DNA of 64,000 bases from Cacajao melanocephalus (lineage: Eukaryota > Chordata > Mammalia > Primates > Pitheciidae), in NCBI GenBank assembly GCA_963573385.1, contig CAUYLG010034765.1, forward strand, positions 1 through 64,000, given 5' to 3'. This document shows positions 33,330 to 46,290 of this stretch, piece by piece. Under the pieces are notes generated by a model. The model did no database searches. It saw nothing but the letters and a program-made list of their open reading frames with translations, and was not told where the DNA came from. The stretch's first letter is position 1. Each line of letters starts with the position of its first letter. A program made the translations under genes and the position numbers.

Positions 33330-34665
33330 CTCTATTTCTCATTTTCTTTACTGCAAAGCCTTCTGAAACTGTCTGTTCTTTGCCTAGCCTTTCCCTTTGT
33401 CTAACTCTCACTCAACCCTCAGCAGTCAGGCACTCATGAAACTATTTTCACACTAATACCTTGCTTACTGCCTAATCAAATGGTCTCTCGACGCTCTTGC
33501 TAACTGCTCTGTGTTTGACATGATTGAAGACGCCTCTCCTAATAAGACTTTGTTCGGCCTGGCCATGTCCTACCTCTCTTTCCTTCCCCAGCATCTTGGC
33601 TGACTCCTTAGTGCTGCCTTCCCTTTATGCAGGGCTCCATCCTGTTGCCTTCTCACCACGTTCTATGTGTTATCCCTGGGCAGTTTTGTCTACTCCAAAG
33701 TAGTAGCACCCACACACTTCTGACTACTAAATCTGTATCTTATGGCTGGACTTCTCGCCAAAGATCTTGTTTAATCTATGTATCCACCTACTTAACATCC
33801 CAACTTGAAAAGTCATAGACTCCTGAAACTCAACATGTCCAAGAGTGAACTCATTTTTTCCTCATGTAAACCTGCTTTTCCTCCTACCTTCCTCATCATT
33901 ATGAAGGTAGGAGGAAAAGCAGGTTTTTTTCTCATCACTCTTTGCCCAGAGTCATCCCTAGTTCCATTTTATTCTTCCAAATTCTGCCACCACCACTATA
34001 TCCAGTTGGCCACCAAAAATATCTTTAACTTTTTTCCATGCCTCTCCATCTCAGTTTCCATTACCCTAATCTGGTCCCTTTTCATTTCTTCCCTGTATTA
34101 CTAAGTGGCCTTCTAATTGGTCTCTGCTCCACAGTTGCCTTGGATCACATCATTCCCCTTCTTGAATGCCTCTCATGGCTATCAACTACCTACAGAATAA
34201 AGTCTGAGCTCCCCAGATGGCATAGGAGGCCCTTCAAAACCTGGGTCCCACTAGCTACCCAGTGTGGCTCTGACCTCTTCCCTTAGAGAGTTATAAACCT
34301 TGTATTCTAGTTGAGCTGCACTATTTAAATCTCACCTTTGTTCATGCTGCTTCCTTTGCCTGGCCTCTTGGTACCCACCTACCTCCACCTGTGAATCTAA
34401 CAAACTTTGATGCCTCATGGCACTGCTTAGGAGCTACTTACTCTCTCATGTTCCCTGCCTCAAGTAGAATGAATTGCTCGCCTTGAGTGCATGATGCTTT
34501 TCCAACACATCACACAGAATTATGAAAGTTTATTCAGGTCTGTTTCCTCCTTACCAGGCTCTGTGTTCCATTAGGGAGGAGACTACATCTCATTCATTGC
34601 TGTATTTTGGAATGCCCATGTGGAACTTGAGACTAAATGTTCAATAAATACCTGTTGAAGTGGAT
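33330..34665 (+). mobile_element. L2 LINE, ORF2 to 3' end, plus strand
   Basis: A long L2: CTGAAACTCAACATGTCCAA (33823), CCTTCTAATTGGTCTCTGCT (34109), GATCACATCATTCCCCTTCT (34143), ACAGAATAAAGTCTGAGCTC, CATGCTGCTTCCTTTGCCTG (34344) and the 3' tail CAATAAATACCTGTTGAAG (34641) follow the consensus order. The coding frame is broken many times. It holds a secondary inverted copy at 33868-33926. Confidence 0.9.
33868..33926. repeat. Perfect 24-bp hairpin within the L2
   Basis: Left arm 33868-33891 (contains CCTGCTTTTCCTCCTACC) and right arm 33903-33926 are exact reverse complements, with the 11-base loop CTCATCATTAT. The left arm matches L2 consensus context; the right arm is out of place in L2, so it is a newer inverted copy. 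RNA from either strand would form an uninterrupted 24-bp stem. Confidence 0.95.
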
Positions 34666-34814
34666 TCAAGACGAGAATTCTCCCATCCCCATTTACAGAA
34701 TTTTCTACTGCCCTATGGCTCTTTGCCACCTTTTGCAAATTTACATGAGAGTTATAGGCAAGGAAGAGATTGCTGTATGTATTCCAGAAGAAAAATATTA
34801 CATAACCATCCTGT

Positions 34815-35046
34815 CTTGAGTTCTTACTAGGGGCTGCTTTTAAGTAATATATGCATATTAATTCATTTAATCCCTATAACCACCTTACGAGGTAGGATCA
34901 TCATCCATACCTGAGAGAGGAGATAACTGAGACAGAGTAGTTAAGTAGCTTGCCCAAGATCACAAAGCTAGGAAGTAGAAGAGCCAGGATTTGAACCCAG
35001 GCAAGTTGGCGGGAGAGTAGACATTCTTAACCATCACTCCACACTG
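34815..35046 (+). mobile_element. MIR SINE, near full length
   Basis: GAGTTCTTACTAGGGGCTGC, TTCATTTAATCCCTATAACC, GAGGTAGGATCATCATCC, AGTAGCTTGCCCAAGATCAC and CAGGATTTGAACCCAGGCA to TTAACCATCACTCCACACTG: all MIR blocks in order. Confidence 0.92.
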
Positions 35047-36501
35047 TTTCCATTGTGCAGTCCCAGCCTACCCCGTTGTCTTCCTTATTTGGTAGCAACA
35101 GTACATGTATTTTCAGGAACAGATAAATATGTCAGTACATTTAAATCTATTTGGCTATGTAAGTATGGGAATGTTTTATTGATATCATGTTTATATGTAA
35201 TTTGTATTTTAAAAATAGTTAAATAAAATATGTATTGCTTTTGACTTTCTCAAAGAAATGCAGAATTTTTCAGTCAAAGGGGGCTTTGAGGATCACCCAG
35301 AGAGATGACTCTTTACCCAAGGTAATAAATCTAAATTTTAAATAGGAATAATTTTAGAATAGAAGCCAATAGAATTAAAATTCGTAACTAATCCAAATAA
35401 GTGTAACTTACAATCTAATTGTTGGATAAAAGTGTAAGCGAGAACTCTATTGAATGCCTACTGTGAACTCAGAACTCATTCTTATGTATATGTCGCTTTA
35501 CTTAAGGAAGATGCATTTCTAGATGATATTGCTAAAATGAGTTATATAAAGTCACATTTTTCATAAAGCACATTACTAAAATAGCTTCTTGGCAATTCAT
35601 CTTTCTTTTGCAATATCAGTAATTACTCTTAATAAAGAGTAATTCTTCTTGAATTTCGTTTTCTGGAAAAAGAATAAATCCCTGCTAGACATTTTACATT
35701 GGAGGATTCATAAACAAGTAGAGAGAAATCTTCAAAATTTCTATCATTTAACCTATAAAGCAAAATACTTGGTTAAATTATAATTAAGCACCACTTAATT
35801 TTTTTAAAAAAAGATGAAAAACAGAAACTGTTATTTGGAAACCAAATGGTGCAGCCCTAAAAGACATAGAAGAAAATCCAGTCCCTTTCAAAAAGGTAAA
35901 AACAAATGTAGGAGGAGACGTAATTTAAGGAAACAGAAAGAGAGTTTGGACTTTGTCATCTTATATCGGACTTGGCAGTGAGATGTGAGAATGACCATCT
36001 ACAGCTATCACTAGATTGAATTCCAGGAAGCTTCAGAAGCTGAAGAGCCAAGGAGAGTCACCAGCAGGGAAGTAATGGATACTATCTGTTGCCTTTTCTA
36101 TGATGAGTGGACCAGGGCATGAAGAGTTCAACTGATCACGAATTAGGTTGTGCCAATATTCTGGGTGACACAGAACTAAAAGGAGGAAATCTAATAACAA
36201 TGTGGAGGATGTGTAAGTCTGGCTAAACCTTTGAGCCTGGTTCCAGGGCTACCCTTTAGAGACCCCTCTATTGGTAAGGACCTGTCGAGTGTGGCCTGGC
36301 ACCCTGCAGTTCACAGTATTATTGGTTAGGTTACTCGCTCTTCTGTGGGAGGCAGGTCACAATTAGACGAAACTCATAATCTAAGAGAACCCAGGTCACT
36401 CTCCATGCTGATTGTGAGCCTAATTTCCCAGGTTCTAATGCATTTGGAGCTGATTTTTTAGATGCCATTTGGCCCCCAAGGATTAGAACCAGTCATAATG
36501 A
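35047..36501. other. Unassigned sequence
   Basis: No repeat recognised. AT-rich to 35850, then moderate GC (35990-36490). No convincing frame. Confidence 0.4.
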
Positions 36502-36858
36502 TGTCAGATATGGTTTGGCTGTGTCCCCACCCAAATCTCATCTTGAATTCCCATGTGTTGTGGGAGGGACCCAGTGGGAGGTAATTGAATCTTGGGGGAA
36601 AGTCTTTCCCATGCTGTTCTCATGATAGTGAATAAGTCTTATGAGACCTGATGGTTTTAAAAAGAGGAGTTCTCCTGCACAAGCTCTCTCTTTGCTTGCT
36701 GCCATCCACATAAGACATGACGTGCTCCTCCTTGCCTAACGCCATGGTTGTGAGGCTTCCCAGCCACGTGGAACTGTAAGTTCAATTAAACCTCTTTGTC
36801 TGGTAAATTGCCCAGTCTTGGGTATGTCAATTAGCAGCCTGAAGACGGACTAATACAC
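36502..36858 (+). mobile_element. Solitary THE1 LTR (MaLR, ERVL)
   Basis: TATGGTTTGGCTGTGTCCCC, GGGACCCAGTGGGAGGTAAT, TTCTCATGATAGTGAATAAG, ATGGTTGTGAGGCTTCCCAG and the end ACGGACTAATACAC match the THE1 LTR consensus closely. No internal region is attached, so it is solitary. Confidence 0.93.
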
Positions 36859-37140
36859 TATCCTTAGAGGATATCACAGAAAAAAACTAGAGCCCTTCCT
36901 TCCAGATTCCAACACCCTAGAATTAAATGAGATAAAAGAATGACAGATGAAAAAGAATAAGTGTAATATATGTTACAACATAAAATAATTATGACTGAAG
37001 GGCAAATATTCTGGATTATTATTTTTGAAAGTTAAACTAATTGAACATGAAAAGCCCGGTTATTTCTGATTTAAACTGCTATGTAGATTAAAAAAAAAAC
37101 TTTTTAGATTTTAAATTTATCTTTAAAGAAACAGGTTACT

Positions 37141-38122
<982 letters not shown>

Positions 38123-38755
38123 ATTTTTTATTATACTTTAAGTTTTGGGGTACATGTGCAGAACGTGCAGGTTTGTTATATAGGTATACATGTGCCATGG
38201 TGGTTTGTTGCATCCATACCTCCATCATCTACATTAGGTATTTCTCTTAATGTTAATCCTCTCCAATCCTCCCACCCACTGCTATCCTTCCCCTAGCTCC
38301 CCAACCCCCCAACAGGCCCCAGTATGTGATGTTCCCCTCCCTGTGTCCGTGTGTTCTCACTGTTCAACTCCCACTTATGAGTAAGAACATGTGGTGTTTG
38401 GTTTCTGTTCTTGTGTCAGTTTGCTGAGAATGATGGTTTCTAGCTTCATCCATGTCCCTGCAAAGGACATGAACTCATCCTTTTTATGGCTGCATAGTAT
38501 TCCATGGCTTATATGTGCCACATTTTCTTTACCCAGTCTACCACTGATGAGTATTTGGGTTGGTCCAAGTCTTTACTATTGTAAACAGTGCTGCAATAAA
38601 CACACATGTGCATGTGTCTTTGTAATTGAATGTTTTATAATCCTTTGGGTATATACCCAGTAATGGGATTGCTAGGTTAAATGGTATTTCTATTTCTAGA
38701 TCCTTGAGGAATCTTTTATTCCCCCTACTTGGAACTTCCACAATTTTCACCATGC
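38123..38755 (-). mobile_element. L1PA 3' end, minus strand, 5'-truncated
   Basis: The plus strand starts in a short T-run and then reads the complement of the L1PA 3' UTR (TTTTGGGGTACATGTGCAGA) and ORF2 end (GTATTCCATGGCTTATATGT, GGTATATACCCAGTAATGGG). About 630 bp. Divergence is modest, so a primate-age L1PA. Confidence 0.92.
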
Positions 38756-39172
38756 AGATCTACAAGCACTATTTGAATAAGATGAGGTGATAGCTAATTA
38801 CTACAGTTCAGCTTAATCCAGCTGCCATCCATGGGCCTTGTTAAACCCCATAATGACCAACTTTTTGGCCTCATAAACACTTACTGGAAGAAACCAAAGC
38901 CAAACTAGGATGAGAGAAGGGAACCAAAAGAATTATAAAAGAAAAAATTAAGTTTTTAAATATCAGATCATAGTCAAAGGAATGTCCAGTTTCTACAACC
39001 TGTTTGGGGAGATTCTTTTGGTCTACCCTTGTCCATCTCTCCTTCTTTAATTTCTGTTGCACAAAGCATTACTGTCTCATAGTTTGCAATGACTGATTCT
39101 CAGATGGAGAGAAGGGATAAACCTTACATGGCTCTAGATTTCTCCAGAGCTCATTGACGAGAACAAAAGAAA

Positions 39173-39203
<31 letters not shown>

Positions 39204-39745
39204 AGAGCACATGCTTTTAGTTTAGAAAGTCTTTGATATAATCCAAAATTGGCTTAATATCTATATTCCAAGTGCTTAAAACTTTCCCTGAGGAAGAAAT
39301 CTCTTGCTTGAAAAAGCCTGGTAACCAAATTAATTTACCTTTTACTTTTTCTAAGTAGTGATCCCTGCTTTTCATCTTGCCTAAAAATCTTTGTGTTCCC
39401 AGGTTTAACTCAGGATTTTCATATTAGGATCCTTTCTAATAGTATTTGGAAATGCATGAAATTATGAAAGGAACATTTTAGGTGGACAATCAAGCAATAA
39501 TTCCAACAACTTGACAGACAAATGCTGCTGTCCACAGACAAAGGTGAACCTCCCTTTTTTCTTATCTGTGCCTACAATGCAGATAGATCAGTTCTGGGCC
39601 CTCTGCCTGGCTCCATGTAACCACACAGCTACTGAAAATCTGCTTGGGATTAGGAGCATACACTGGGCTATGGAACCAAGCAAAACTATGGGCCCAGATG
39701 ATCAGCAAACACTCAACCCTGGCCTCATTTAGGGGTTGCTCTAAA
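38756..39745. other. Unassigned sequence
   Basis: No element recognised except the simple repeat at 39165-39206. Confidence 0.4.
39165..39206. repeat. (A)n(GA)n simple repeat
   Basis: An A-run followed by eleven or so GA units; a polypurine tract. Confidence 0.95.
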
Positions 39746-39960
39746 CCAGGGATGGGGAAACTTCCTCTCTAGAAGGCTAGGTAGCATTATTTTAGGCTTT
39801 GCAGGCCATAGGGTCTCTATCACGACGACCAAGTGCTGCTATTGTACTGTCAGTACAGCATTAGACAATATCTAAATGAATGAGCAGGGCTGTGTTCCAA
39901 TAAAGCTTTATTTATTAAAATAGGTGGCTTGGCCCGTGGGTTGTAGTTTGTTGATTGTTA
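39746..39960 (+). mobile_element. hAT-Charlie-type MER element, family not named
   Basis: CAGGGATGGGGAAACTT start, TTTTAGGCTTTGCAGGCCAT, CTGTGTTCCAATAAAGCTTT and CCCGTGGGTTGTAGTTTGTT are the signature blocks of a common non-autonomous hAT element. The subfamily is left open. Confidence 0.75.
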
Positions 39961-40474
39961 CAAACAAACTTGTCTGACTAGCTGAGCCCAACTCATATAG
40001 CCTCTGGTTTACCTATCTTGTTAGTCCCCATCCTAAAAACCACTGCATATAGTTTCCTGAGTCTGCCAGTTAGAGTTGATGTAGAACCCCCAAATCAATC
40101 CAAAATGTGATAGAAAAAGGAGGTAAATTTTATTAAATATTTGGAGGGAGGCCCAATTTCTCAGATAGAGGAAGACACTAAACTGGTAGAACAGTTTTCA
40201 TGGCTACATCAATTTAACAATCAGCCTCTTAAGAAACCCACATAAAAGGACAAAAGACCAATCCAACAAACCCACCAGATTTCATAACCAGAGCTTTTTG
40301 AAATAGGCTAAGGTCTTAAGAGATATATACTTGAATGTGCAGTTTCTCCTCTGTACCCTTTTGAGATTACACAGGGAAAACATGGAGCACAGAGCTCACT
40401 GCATATCGACTATTATCATCCTCCTTTAACAGACAAGGATTTGAGCTGTGCTTCTCTTAGCATGATGTACCTAT
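39961..40474. other. Unassigned; MIR-like piece near 40390-40455
   Basis: ATCATCCTCCTTTAACAGAC, then AAGGATTTGAGCTGTGC resemble a diverged MIR core; the rest is unassigned. Confidence 0.35.
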
Positions 40475-40565
40475 GAATGCTGCAGGCCTGGGGTGGGACC
40501 TGCGAGTCTTCATTTTTAACAGGTGTCCAGGTGACGCTGATGTTGCCAGTTTAAGAATCACATTT
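40475..40565 (+). mobile_element. MER5A 3' half
   Basis: GCCTGGGGTGGGACCTGCGA, TCTTCATTTTTAACAGGTG, CCAGGTGACGCTGATGTTG, then TTAAGAATCACATTTG match the second half of MER5A. Confidence 0.8.
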
Positions 40566-40589
40566 GATAAACAAAGACTTGGGGAAGTG

Positions 40590-40757
40590 GCTAGCAACCT
40601 TGGCTGCGCACTGGAAATGCCCAGGAAGCTTTCCAAATACAGATGCTGGGTCAGTCCCAGGCCAAATAGATCAACGTCTCTAAAGATGAGGCCCAGGCAT
40701 CAGTGTTTATTAATGTTCCCCAGGTAATTCTGATGCACAGTCAAGACCGAGAATTGC
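40590..40757 (+). mobile_element. MER5A, near full length
   Basis: A second MER5A right behind the first: AGCAACCTTGGCTGCGCACT, GGAAATGCCCAGGAAGCTTT, AGATGCTGGGTCAGTCCCAG, GCCCAGGCATCAGTGTTTAT, GGTAATTCTGATGCACAGTC. Two adjacent copies in the same direction. Confidence 0.8.
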
Positions 40758-40835
40758 TGAGTTAGCTGCTCAGAGAAATTAACTGACTTGCCCAAGGTCA
40801 CTTGGCCAGTGGCGAGGCAGGGGCTTTAAACACGG
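40758..40835 (+). mobile_element. MIR fragment
   Basis: CAGAGAAATTAACTGACTTG, CCCAAGGTCACTTGGCCAGT and GGCGAGGCAGGGGCTTTAAA are MIR core blocks. Confidence 0.75.
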
Positions 40836-42154
40836 TAAAAATTTTGCTGGCCCCATGATCTTTGAAAATGATCTTAAAAATTATTACTAGGCAGGCATAA
40901 CACAGGCAAGGGTTGTATTGTTTCCAGAAGAATTGCTAATTTGAGAGAAAGAAGAGGAAAGGTGGGATTAAATTTATTCAGGGAGCTACTAATTCTGATC
41001 GAGGGAACACAGAGAAAGCAGGCAGCACAGCCCTCTGTCCCAGTGTGAAATTCCCTTTCAAGAATCGTTCTTTCTTCATGAAAGCAACATGCTAGGAGCC
41101 TCTTGGAAGACATATTCAAGTTCAGCAATGCACAGTACCTTCAGCTCCTCTGATGAATCACCACATGACAAAACTTTAGAGGTTGAGTAATCATATTTGA
41201 CTTCCTTTCTGCCTCTTGGGAGGTTCAAAAAGTCATATTTATGGGAATGGGCAAAATTTCTGACCCAGGGATTTTTTTTTTTTTTTTTGTCCCAAATAGG
41301 ACCGAGGTAAGAGAAGAGGAGGCAACATTGGGAAATTATTTGGACAACCCAAGACTTTATGAGTCTCCTAAATGCACCCAACCCCATGTTGTGAATGGAG
41401 GTCCATTTTCATCTGGAAACACATGAATTTCAATTATTTTTACACAATTGTTCATCCACAGTTTTCAAGATCAGATACATTTTCTCACTGTCTGCAGATC
41501 TTGTGGAGAATAAACCTCCCCCTGGGATGACGACCTTGGCTGTGTAATTTGGGACATGCTACCTCAAAAGGAAAATGAAAGCGTGATTCTCTCCTGAGGG
41601 AGGAATTGGACGTCTCCCAGACTAAGCAAATGGCAGCTGCAGACGGTACTGTGAGACGCAGATCCGCTGCTGGGAACGGCATCCTTCGAGGTGGAGGATG
41701 TGAGGGGCCCAGGGTGCGGTGGGCCCTGGGAACACTGGGAGCTCATGTGAAAATTCCTAACATTGAACATGCAGGGAGAACCCAGTGTTTTGCCAAATGT
41801 TTTCAGGAGCTTAAATTTTAAGCTGCACTTCTGTTCCTTTTGGATATTCTTGAGGATATTTTAGTTTCTTTATTTTGTCCCTCTCTGGCTCCATTTTGGG
41901 CAAGAAAGAAATACAAATCATACCCTAAAAGATATTAATTAACCAGCTCTTTCAAAAGGGAAATAAAGCTGCGAGCTCCAGTGCTGGTAGGAAGTGTCTC
42001 AGCAACTCTATTTCAGTCCCCCCGGGGTTCTTCCTGAGGAGCTCCAGAGTGTGATGAGGACCCACTGGTCAATGTTCAGAGGGGTTACAGCAAACACATT
42101 CTACACTTGCACAGAAACTCACGATCCTCTCATTCAAAGGGACTGCAGAGCCTC
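40836..42154. other. Unassigned sequence, moderate GC
   Basis: Repeat-poor. A T-run (41272-41289) is followed by GTCCCAAATAG, and 41600-41760 is GC-rich with several CpGs. No exon or family is recognised. Several overlapping frames of 60-103 codons exist and none has known features. Confidence 0.4.
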
Positions 42155-42300
42155 TGCAGTTCACCCCTTGTTTTAACGACGAGCAAACCACGGCTCAGTG
42201 ACAGGAAGTGACCTGTCCGAGGTCACATAGTGATGCAGGGGCTGCAGTAGGACTAGAGCCAGGGCTCCCGGCTTCCCGGCCAGCATCGCCTCCCACTTCC
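42155..42300 (+). mobile_element. MIR SINE
   Basis: GTTTTAACGACGAGCAAACC, GAAGTGACCTGTCCGAGGTC, ACATAGTGATGCAGGGGCTG and AGAGCCAGGGCTCCCGGCTT follow the MIR core and 3' part. Confidence 0.8.
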
Positions 42301-42748
42301 CCAGTGGATGTGGTACAACGGACTGGAATGAGCCCCCTTTCCCTTCCCTGAAATACTCAGTGCAGTAACTAACATAAGGTTCAGAAATATTATTTGTTTG
42401 TTTACAATGTATATACAATTGCTTCCTAGAAAGACTCCTAGGAGGCAGGGCATGCTGCTGGCTGTTAATGGGGTTCTCTTCACGTCTGCTCCTGACAAAC
42501 ACAGAGCAGTGACATCAGACTGCAGCCAACATGAGCGAGACCAATGACAGAGCAGCCAGAAAGCAAAGCTTTGATCCAGTATCCCAAGAAGTCTTTGTGT
42601 GGCTTTCCTCTCTTTCCACTGGAAACCTCGCTTTCGGGTGAATTCTTCCATGCATGAGCCACGAAGTCATTTTACATGTCTAATTAAGAGTAGTCTTTCT
42701 TCCGAGAAACACACATCAGCAGTAGCAGTCTACTTTGCGTGTGAGGCG
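42301..42748. other. Unassigned sequence
   Basis: No repeat recognised; minus-strand frames up to 132 codons (42253-42651) overlap the MIR and are treated as chance. Confidence 0.4.
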
Positions 42749-42915
42749 GTATCTATCAGGATCACAGGTGAGGTTGTTAAAAACACAGATTTGCTGTACC
42801 CTGTCCCACCTTGGCTGACTTAGTGTGGCCCTGGGTTGGCCCTTGGGAATCAGTATTTTCGTAAGTTTCTCATGTAAATGATTCAAGTCCCACATATTCC
42901 GAATGCTGGTCTAAT
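42749..42915 (+). mobile_element. MER5A, near full length
   Basis: ATCAGGATCACAGGTGAGGT, TGTTAAAAACACAGATTTGC, GTACCCTGTCCCACC, GGGAATCAGTATTTTCGTAA and GTAAATGATTCAAGTC blocks match MER5A, diverged in the middle. Confidence 0.75.
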
Positions 42916-44252
42916 GTGCAGAGGAATCCTTTGAGACAACAGCCACAGAGCCTTCTCTACTGCTGGCTTTGTAGGCGATGTCCAGGAAGCAGGAAAGATC
43001 ACCCTTTCCGATTTTCTCTCCCAACAAAATCGTGGGGAAGGGTGAGGAAGCATGCTTGGTGGAAGAAGGCAGTTTTACCAACTCCAGGTGTGCAATATGA
43101 CCCTGTTTCTTCTTCCAGGAAATCTCTCAGTTAAACTCCTGTCCTAAGAAAAGGAGGCACTGAAGCTATTTAAGGAAAGAGAAAAGTGGGTGAAACTATT
43201 TGCACTTAGATTCCATTTTATAAGAAGCGGTGACTTTTTTTTTTTTTTTTTTTTTTTACCGTGTATCACACTTCCTGTTAATAAAGTGAAAAAACAAATA
43301 TGAAAACCTCTCACAAAATACTCTGACCCACTCACTTTTGAATCTATATTTTCAGTCAGTGTGACTACCTCAGCATTACTGTAACAGTGAAACTCCTGAA
43401 AAGGGGATCAGGGTCAGAGTAAAACGTCAGTTTCGTGAGTAGACATTCCTCCAAGTGCTTGGCATTTTTAGAATGTTTTGCTTTCGTTTTTTTGCTCTGA
43501 CTGCAGTAAGTGAACCGTGATATGAAAACACCTTTTTTTCTTGCGTTGTGGCCTAGAATTTCCTGAGAGAAGCCACAGCTGTGAGGTAGCAAGGGGGACG
43601 TGGTGAGTGCAGAGGATAGAGAAGAAGAGAAGAGCTGGAAAAGAGATGCAAAAGGCCCACAAAAGGGAGAAGAGGAAAACATCTGTGATGAGATGCTCTG
43701 TAATTAATCATCTCCACGAAATTCCAACAGTCTCCAAGCCCCGTCTGCCATGTAGTTTGCTGACACAGAGGGGAAAAAGTACATCCACCAATATGCAGCT
43801 AGTAAAACCATTACAACTACGTGAATGGTCGGGCTCCAGCAGAAGGCAGTGGTCCTTATTTTTAGATTTATGCATGAAATCATGCATGTGGAGAAAAGAT
43901 AACAAATTCCCCTCTCTATGCCTTGGAACATGGGAGTCCCAGAAATATCCTGAGAATATCTGCTATCTCATGTTGGTGCTGGTAGATGCTAAACTACCAA
44001 CATATTTAGCTGTAAAAGTCCCTTGAGAAAGTTATTGTTGATAAAATATCAGTAGGGGAGCTGGAGGTAGACCCTCCTTTTCCCAAGCTTGCATTTCTAT
44101 AATAGATTGTCTCATAAAAGGAGGGAAAAAGTTACTCGGACTTAATTTTCATTACCCACGAGTGCTCGTGTTTGCAACCTGGAAAGACTCCTCGAAATCT
44201 CCTCTTTTAATTTCACCTGAGTTGTTTCCCGCCATTTAACTAAAAGAAGAAA
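42916..44252. other. Unassigned, repeat-poor sequence
   Basis: Apart from the T-run at 43228-43257 there is no repeat. 43600-43690 is purine-rich (GAGAAGAAGAGAAGAGCTGG). The 139-codon plus frame 43607-44026 starts in that purine-rich DNA; it has Lys/Arg-rich low complexity and no domain. Confidence 0.4.
43228..43257. repeat. Poly(T) tract
   Basis: About 29 consecutive T on the plus strand. No Alu or L1 body adjoins it, so it is either an isolated microsatellite or the tail of an unrecognised minus-strand retrocopy. Confidence 0.95.
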
Positions 44253-44560
<308 letters not shown>

Positions 44561-44754
44561 GAAAGGGTAAAGGACTCAGTAAGTTTTCTAGCACATTTTC
44601 TGTGTTTTTACTACAAAGTGACAACAGATAGGCCATAGAATTCCTCTTAACAGCTAATTTTAAATGAGTTTGGATGAAAAGCATAGTTAACGTAGGTTTA
44701 TTTACGGTAACAAATGGACCATCTTGGGATCGTGAGGGAAGCTGTGTTTATGTG

Positions 44755-44816
44755 GGGGCAAACTTTTGTTGTGAACCTAAAACTGCTCCAAGAAAATAAA
44801 GTCTATCAGGAAAAAA
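44755..44816 (+). mobile_element. L1M 3' terminal fragment
   Basis: GTTGTGAACCTAAAACTGCT and CCAAGAAAATAAAGTCTATC are the last bases of the L1MA/L1MB-type 3' UTR. Only the terminus is present. Confidence 0.75.
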
Positions 44817-44920
44817 GGATCCATCTTGTTTGTGAAAGTGGACAGTGAATCCAAGGAGTTTGATTCTACTTTATTTTTCTTTGTGATTATACTTTTGTGA
44901 AATAATTTTATTTCTGTTCC

Positions 44921-45062
44921 AGAAATAAAAAAACCTAGGTCTTGTTCTGGTTCCTTATCTCTGTGCCTCTGATCCGCCGTCTTTGTGCCATAAATCTTAA
45001 CTTTGTGCCTCTGTTTCTCCTATTATTTTAGGAGGAGAGGAGTCAAGATGAGGGAAGATAAA
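44921..45062. repeat. Local duplication, copy 1 (possible MIR core)
   Basis: Aligns with 46682-46836 in direct orientation, 1.76 kb apart, sharing an exact 40-bp block (44979-45018; begins TCTTTGTGCCATAAATC) and an exact GATGAGGGAAGATAAA block at the end. The minus strand reads like a diverged MIR (AGAAACAGAGGCACAAAG), but the two copies resemble each other far more than two independent MIRs would. Confidence 0.8.
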
Positions 45063-46203
45063 TAAGATAAGGTAATTCTTTATTTTGGAATGTGTCTGTG
45101 TGTGTGTGGGCAAAAGCACACCAAAAATTCCTGATCTTAGTGGAAGAAAATATAATTAAATACGTGCTTACTACAAGCAGCATGACATTCTTTTAAAAAC
45201 TGCATTACTGGATATATTATTGGACTGGAAGTTAATAAACCAAAAAAAAAATATCTGAGCATGAAGCCTAAGTGATTTTGGCTATTTCATCTTTCTGGAT
45301 TTTAGTGTTCTCATTGGTGAAGTGAGGGCATGGAGATGGACGTTCACATCCCTTCCAACTCTAAGCATCCCTGAATGTAGAGCAAATGTTTGGAAATGTT
45401 TGGAATTGTTAGGCACCAGTAGTGATGGCCAATCTGCATGCCTGGCTCGATGCTGTCTTACTGGGTTCCTCATGCGAACACCACGAGGGAGCGTCTTTGA
45501 GGGGAGGAGGTCACGGCCAGTGTGTCTAAGGATCAGGCTCTGGTCTCATTGACGCCTTGCTCTACTTACTCAAACAAACTATCTTGCTTTTAGATTTGGT
45601 GTGAGCCAGCTCAAAGCCAAACATGGTAAACCAAAGAGCTCTTTGGGTCACACGGATCACAAGGGTTGGAAAGAAGCTGACCTCAATCCAAGAAAATGCA
45701 ATTATTTGAACCCAGAAGGCAAAAATATGTAATAGGGATTTTAACCAAAAGCCAGTAATCCTGGAGGGGCTTCTTACAATTCCCATGAGCATTTTAAATA
45801 ACTTGTGCTGAAAGCTTCTTATTGTTTTAAATCAATAGAGCCATAGCTTTAACTCCTAATCATCAGTTCAACCAAAAATAATTTACCTGATTATACTATC
45901 AGTATATAGAAAGAGCTTATAAAATGAATTCTCAAATTCCCGTGATCAGCAGTCTTTGAGAATATAACAGTGATTTAATGAAAAGCAAACTCAGGTGCAT
46001 CGTTGATTTAATGTTCTGGGAACACGCAATAGTTACTGGCACCCAGACCGACTGCCCTCTGCCCTGCCTTTCACCAAGTTCCTTTCTTTACTCCCCTTGG
46101 AGTGAGCACAAATGAGTGAGCCGTGTTCCTCAGGCTTCATCATAGAATTCTGTGAAGTTGCTCTGGGCACTAAAAATAGTCCTGGTGTCAGAAAGGAACA
46201 TAT
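45063..46203. other. Unassigned sequence
   Basis: No repeat recognised besides a short (TG)n at about 45095-45109. 45300-45560 is moderate GC with CpGs but no promoter or exon signature. Confidence 0.4.
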
Positions 46204-46290
46204 CTTCCTCCTTTCTTCTCTTATTCCCTTCCTCCTTTCTCCTCTTATTCCCTTCCTCCTTTCTCCCTCCCTCCCTTTTCCTTTCTCCAA
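46204..46290. repeat. Polypyrimidine minisatellite, 24-bp unit
   Basis: About two and a half units of a 24-bp pyrimidine repeat (CTTCCTCCTTTCTCCTCTTA core) followed by CTCCCTCCCTCCC. The minus strand is an almost pure purine tract and could form a triplex. The repetitive minus frame here (KGIRGERRKGIREERRK) is its translation. Confidence 0.9.

Noticed and set aside
41272..41300. Long T-run followed by CAAATAG as a 3' splice site
   Set aside because: No matching donor at a sensible distance and no coding frame; T-runs of this kind are common.
43607..44026. 139-codon plus frame
   Set aside because: The start lies in purine-rich DNA giving Lys/Arg/Glu low complexity; no motif, no poly(A), no splice support.
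46033..46290. Minus frame with repeated RRKGI units that resembles a basic repeat protein
   Set aside because: It is the translation of the 24-bp pyrimidine minisatellite.
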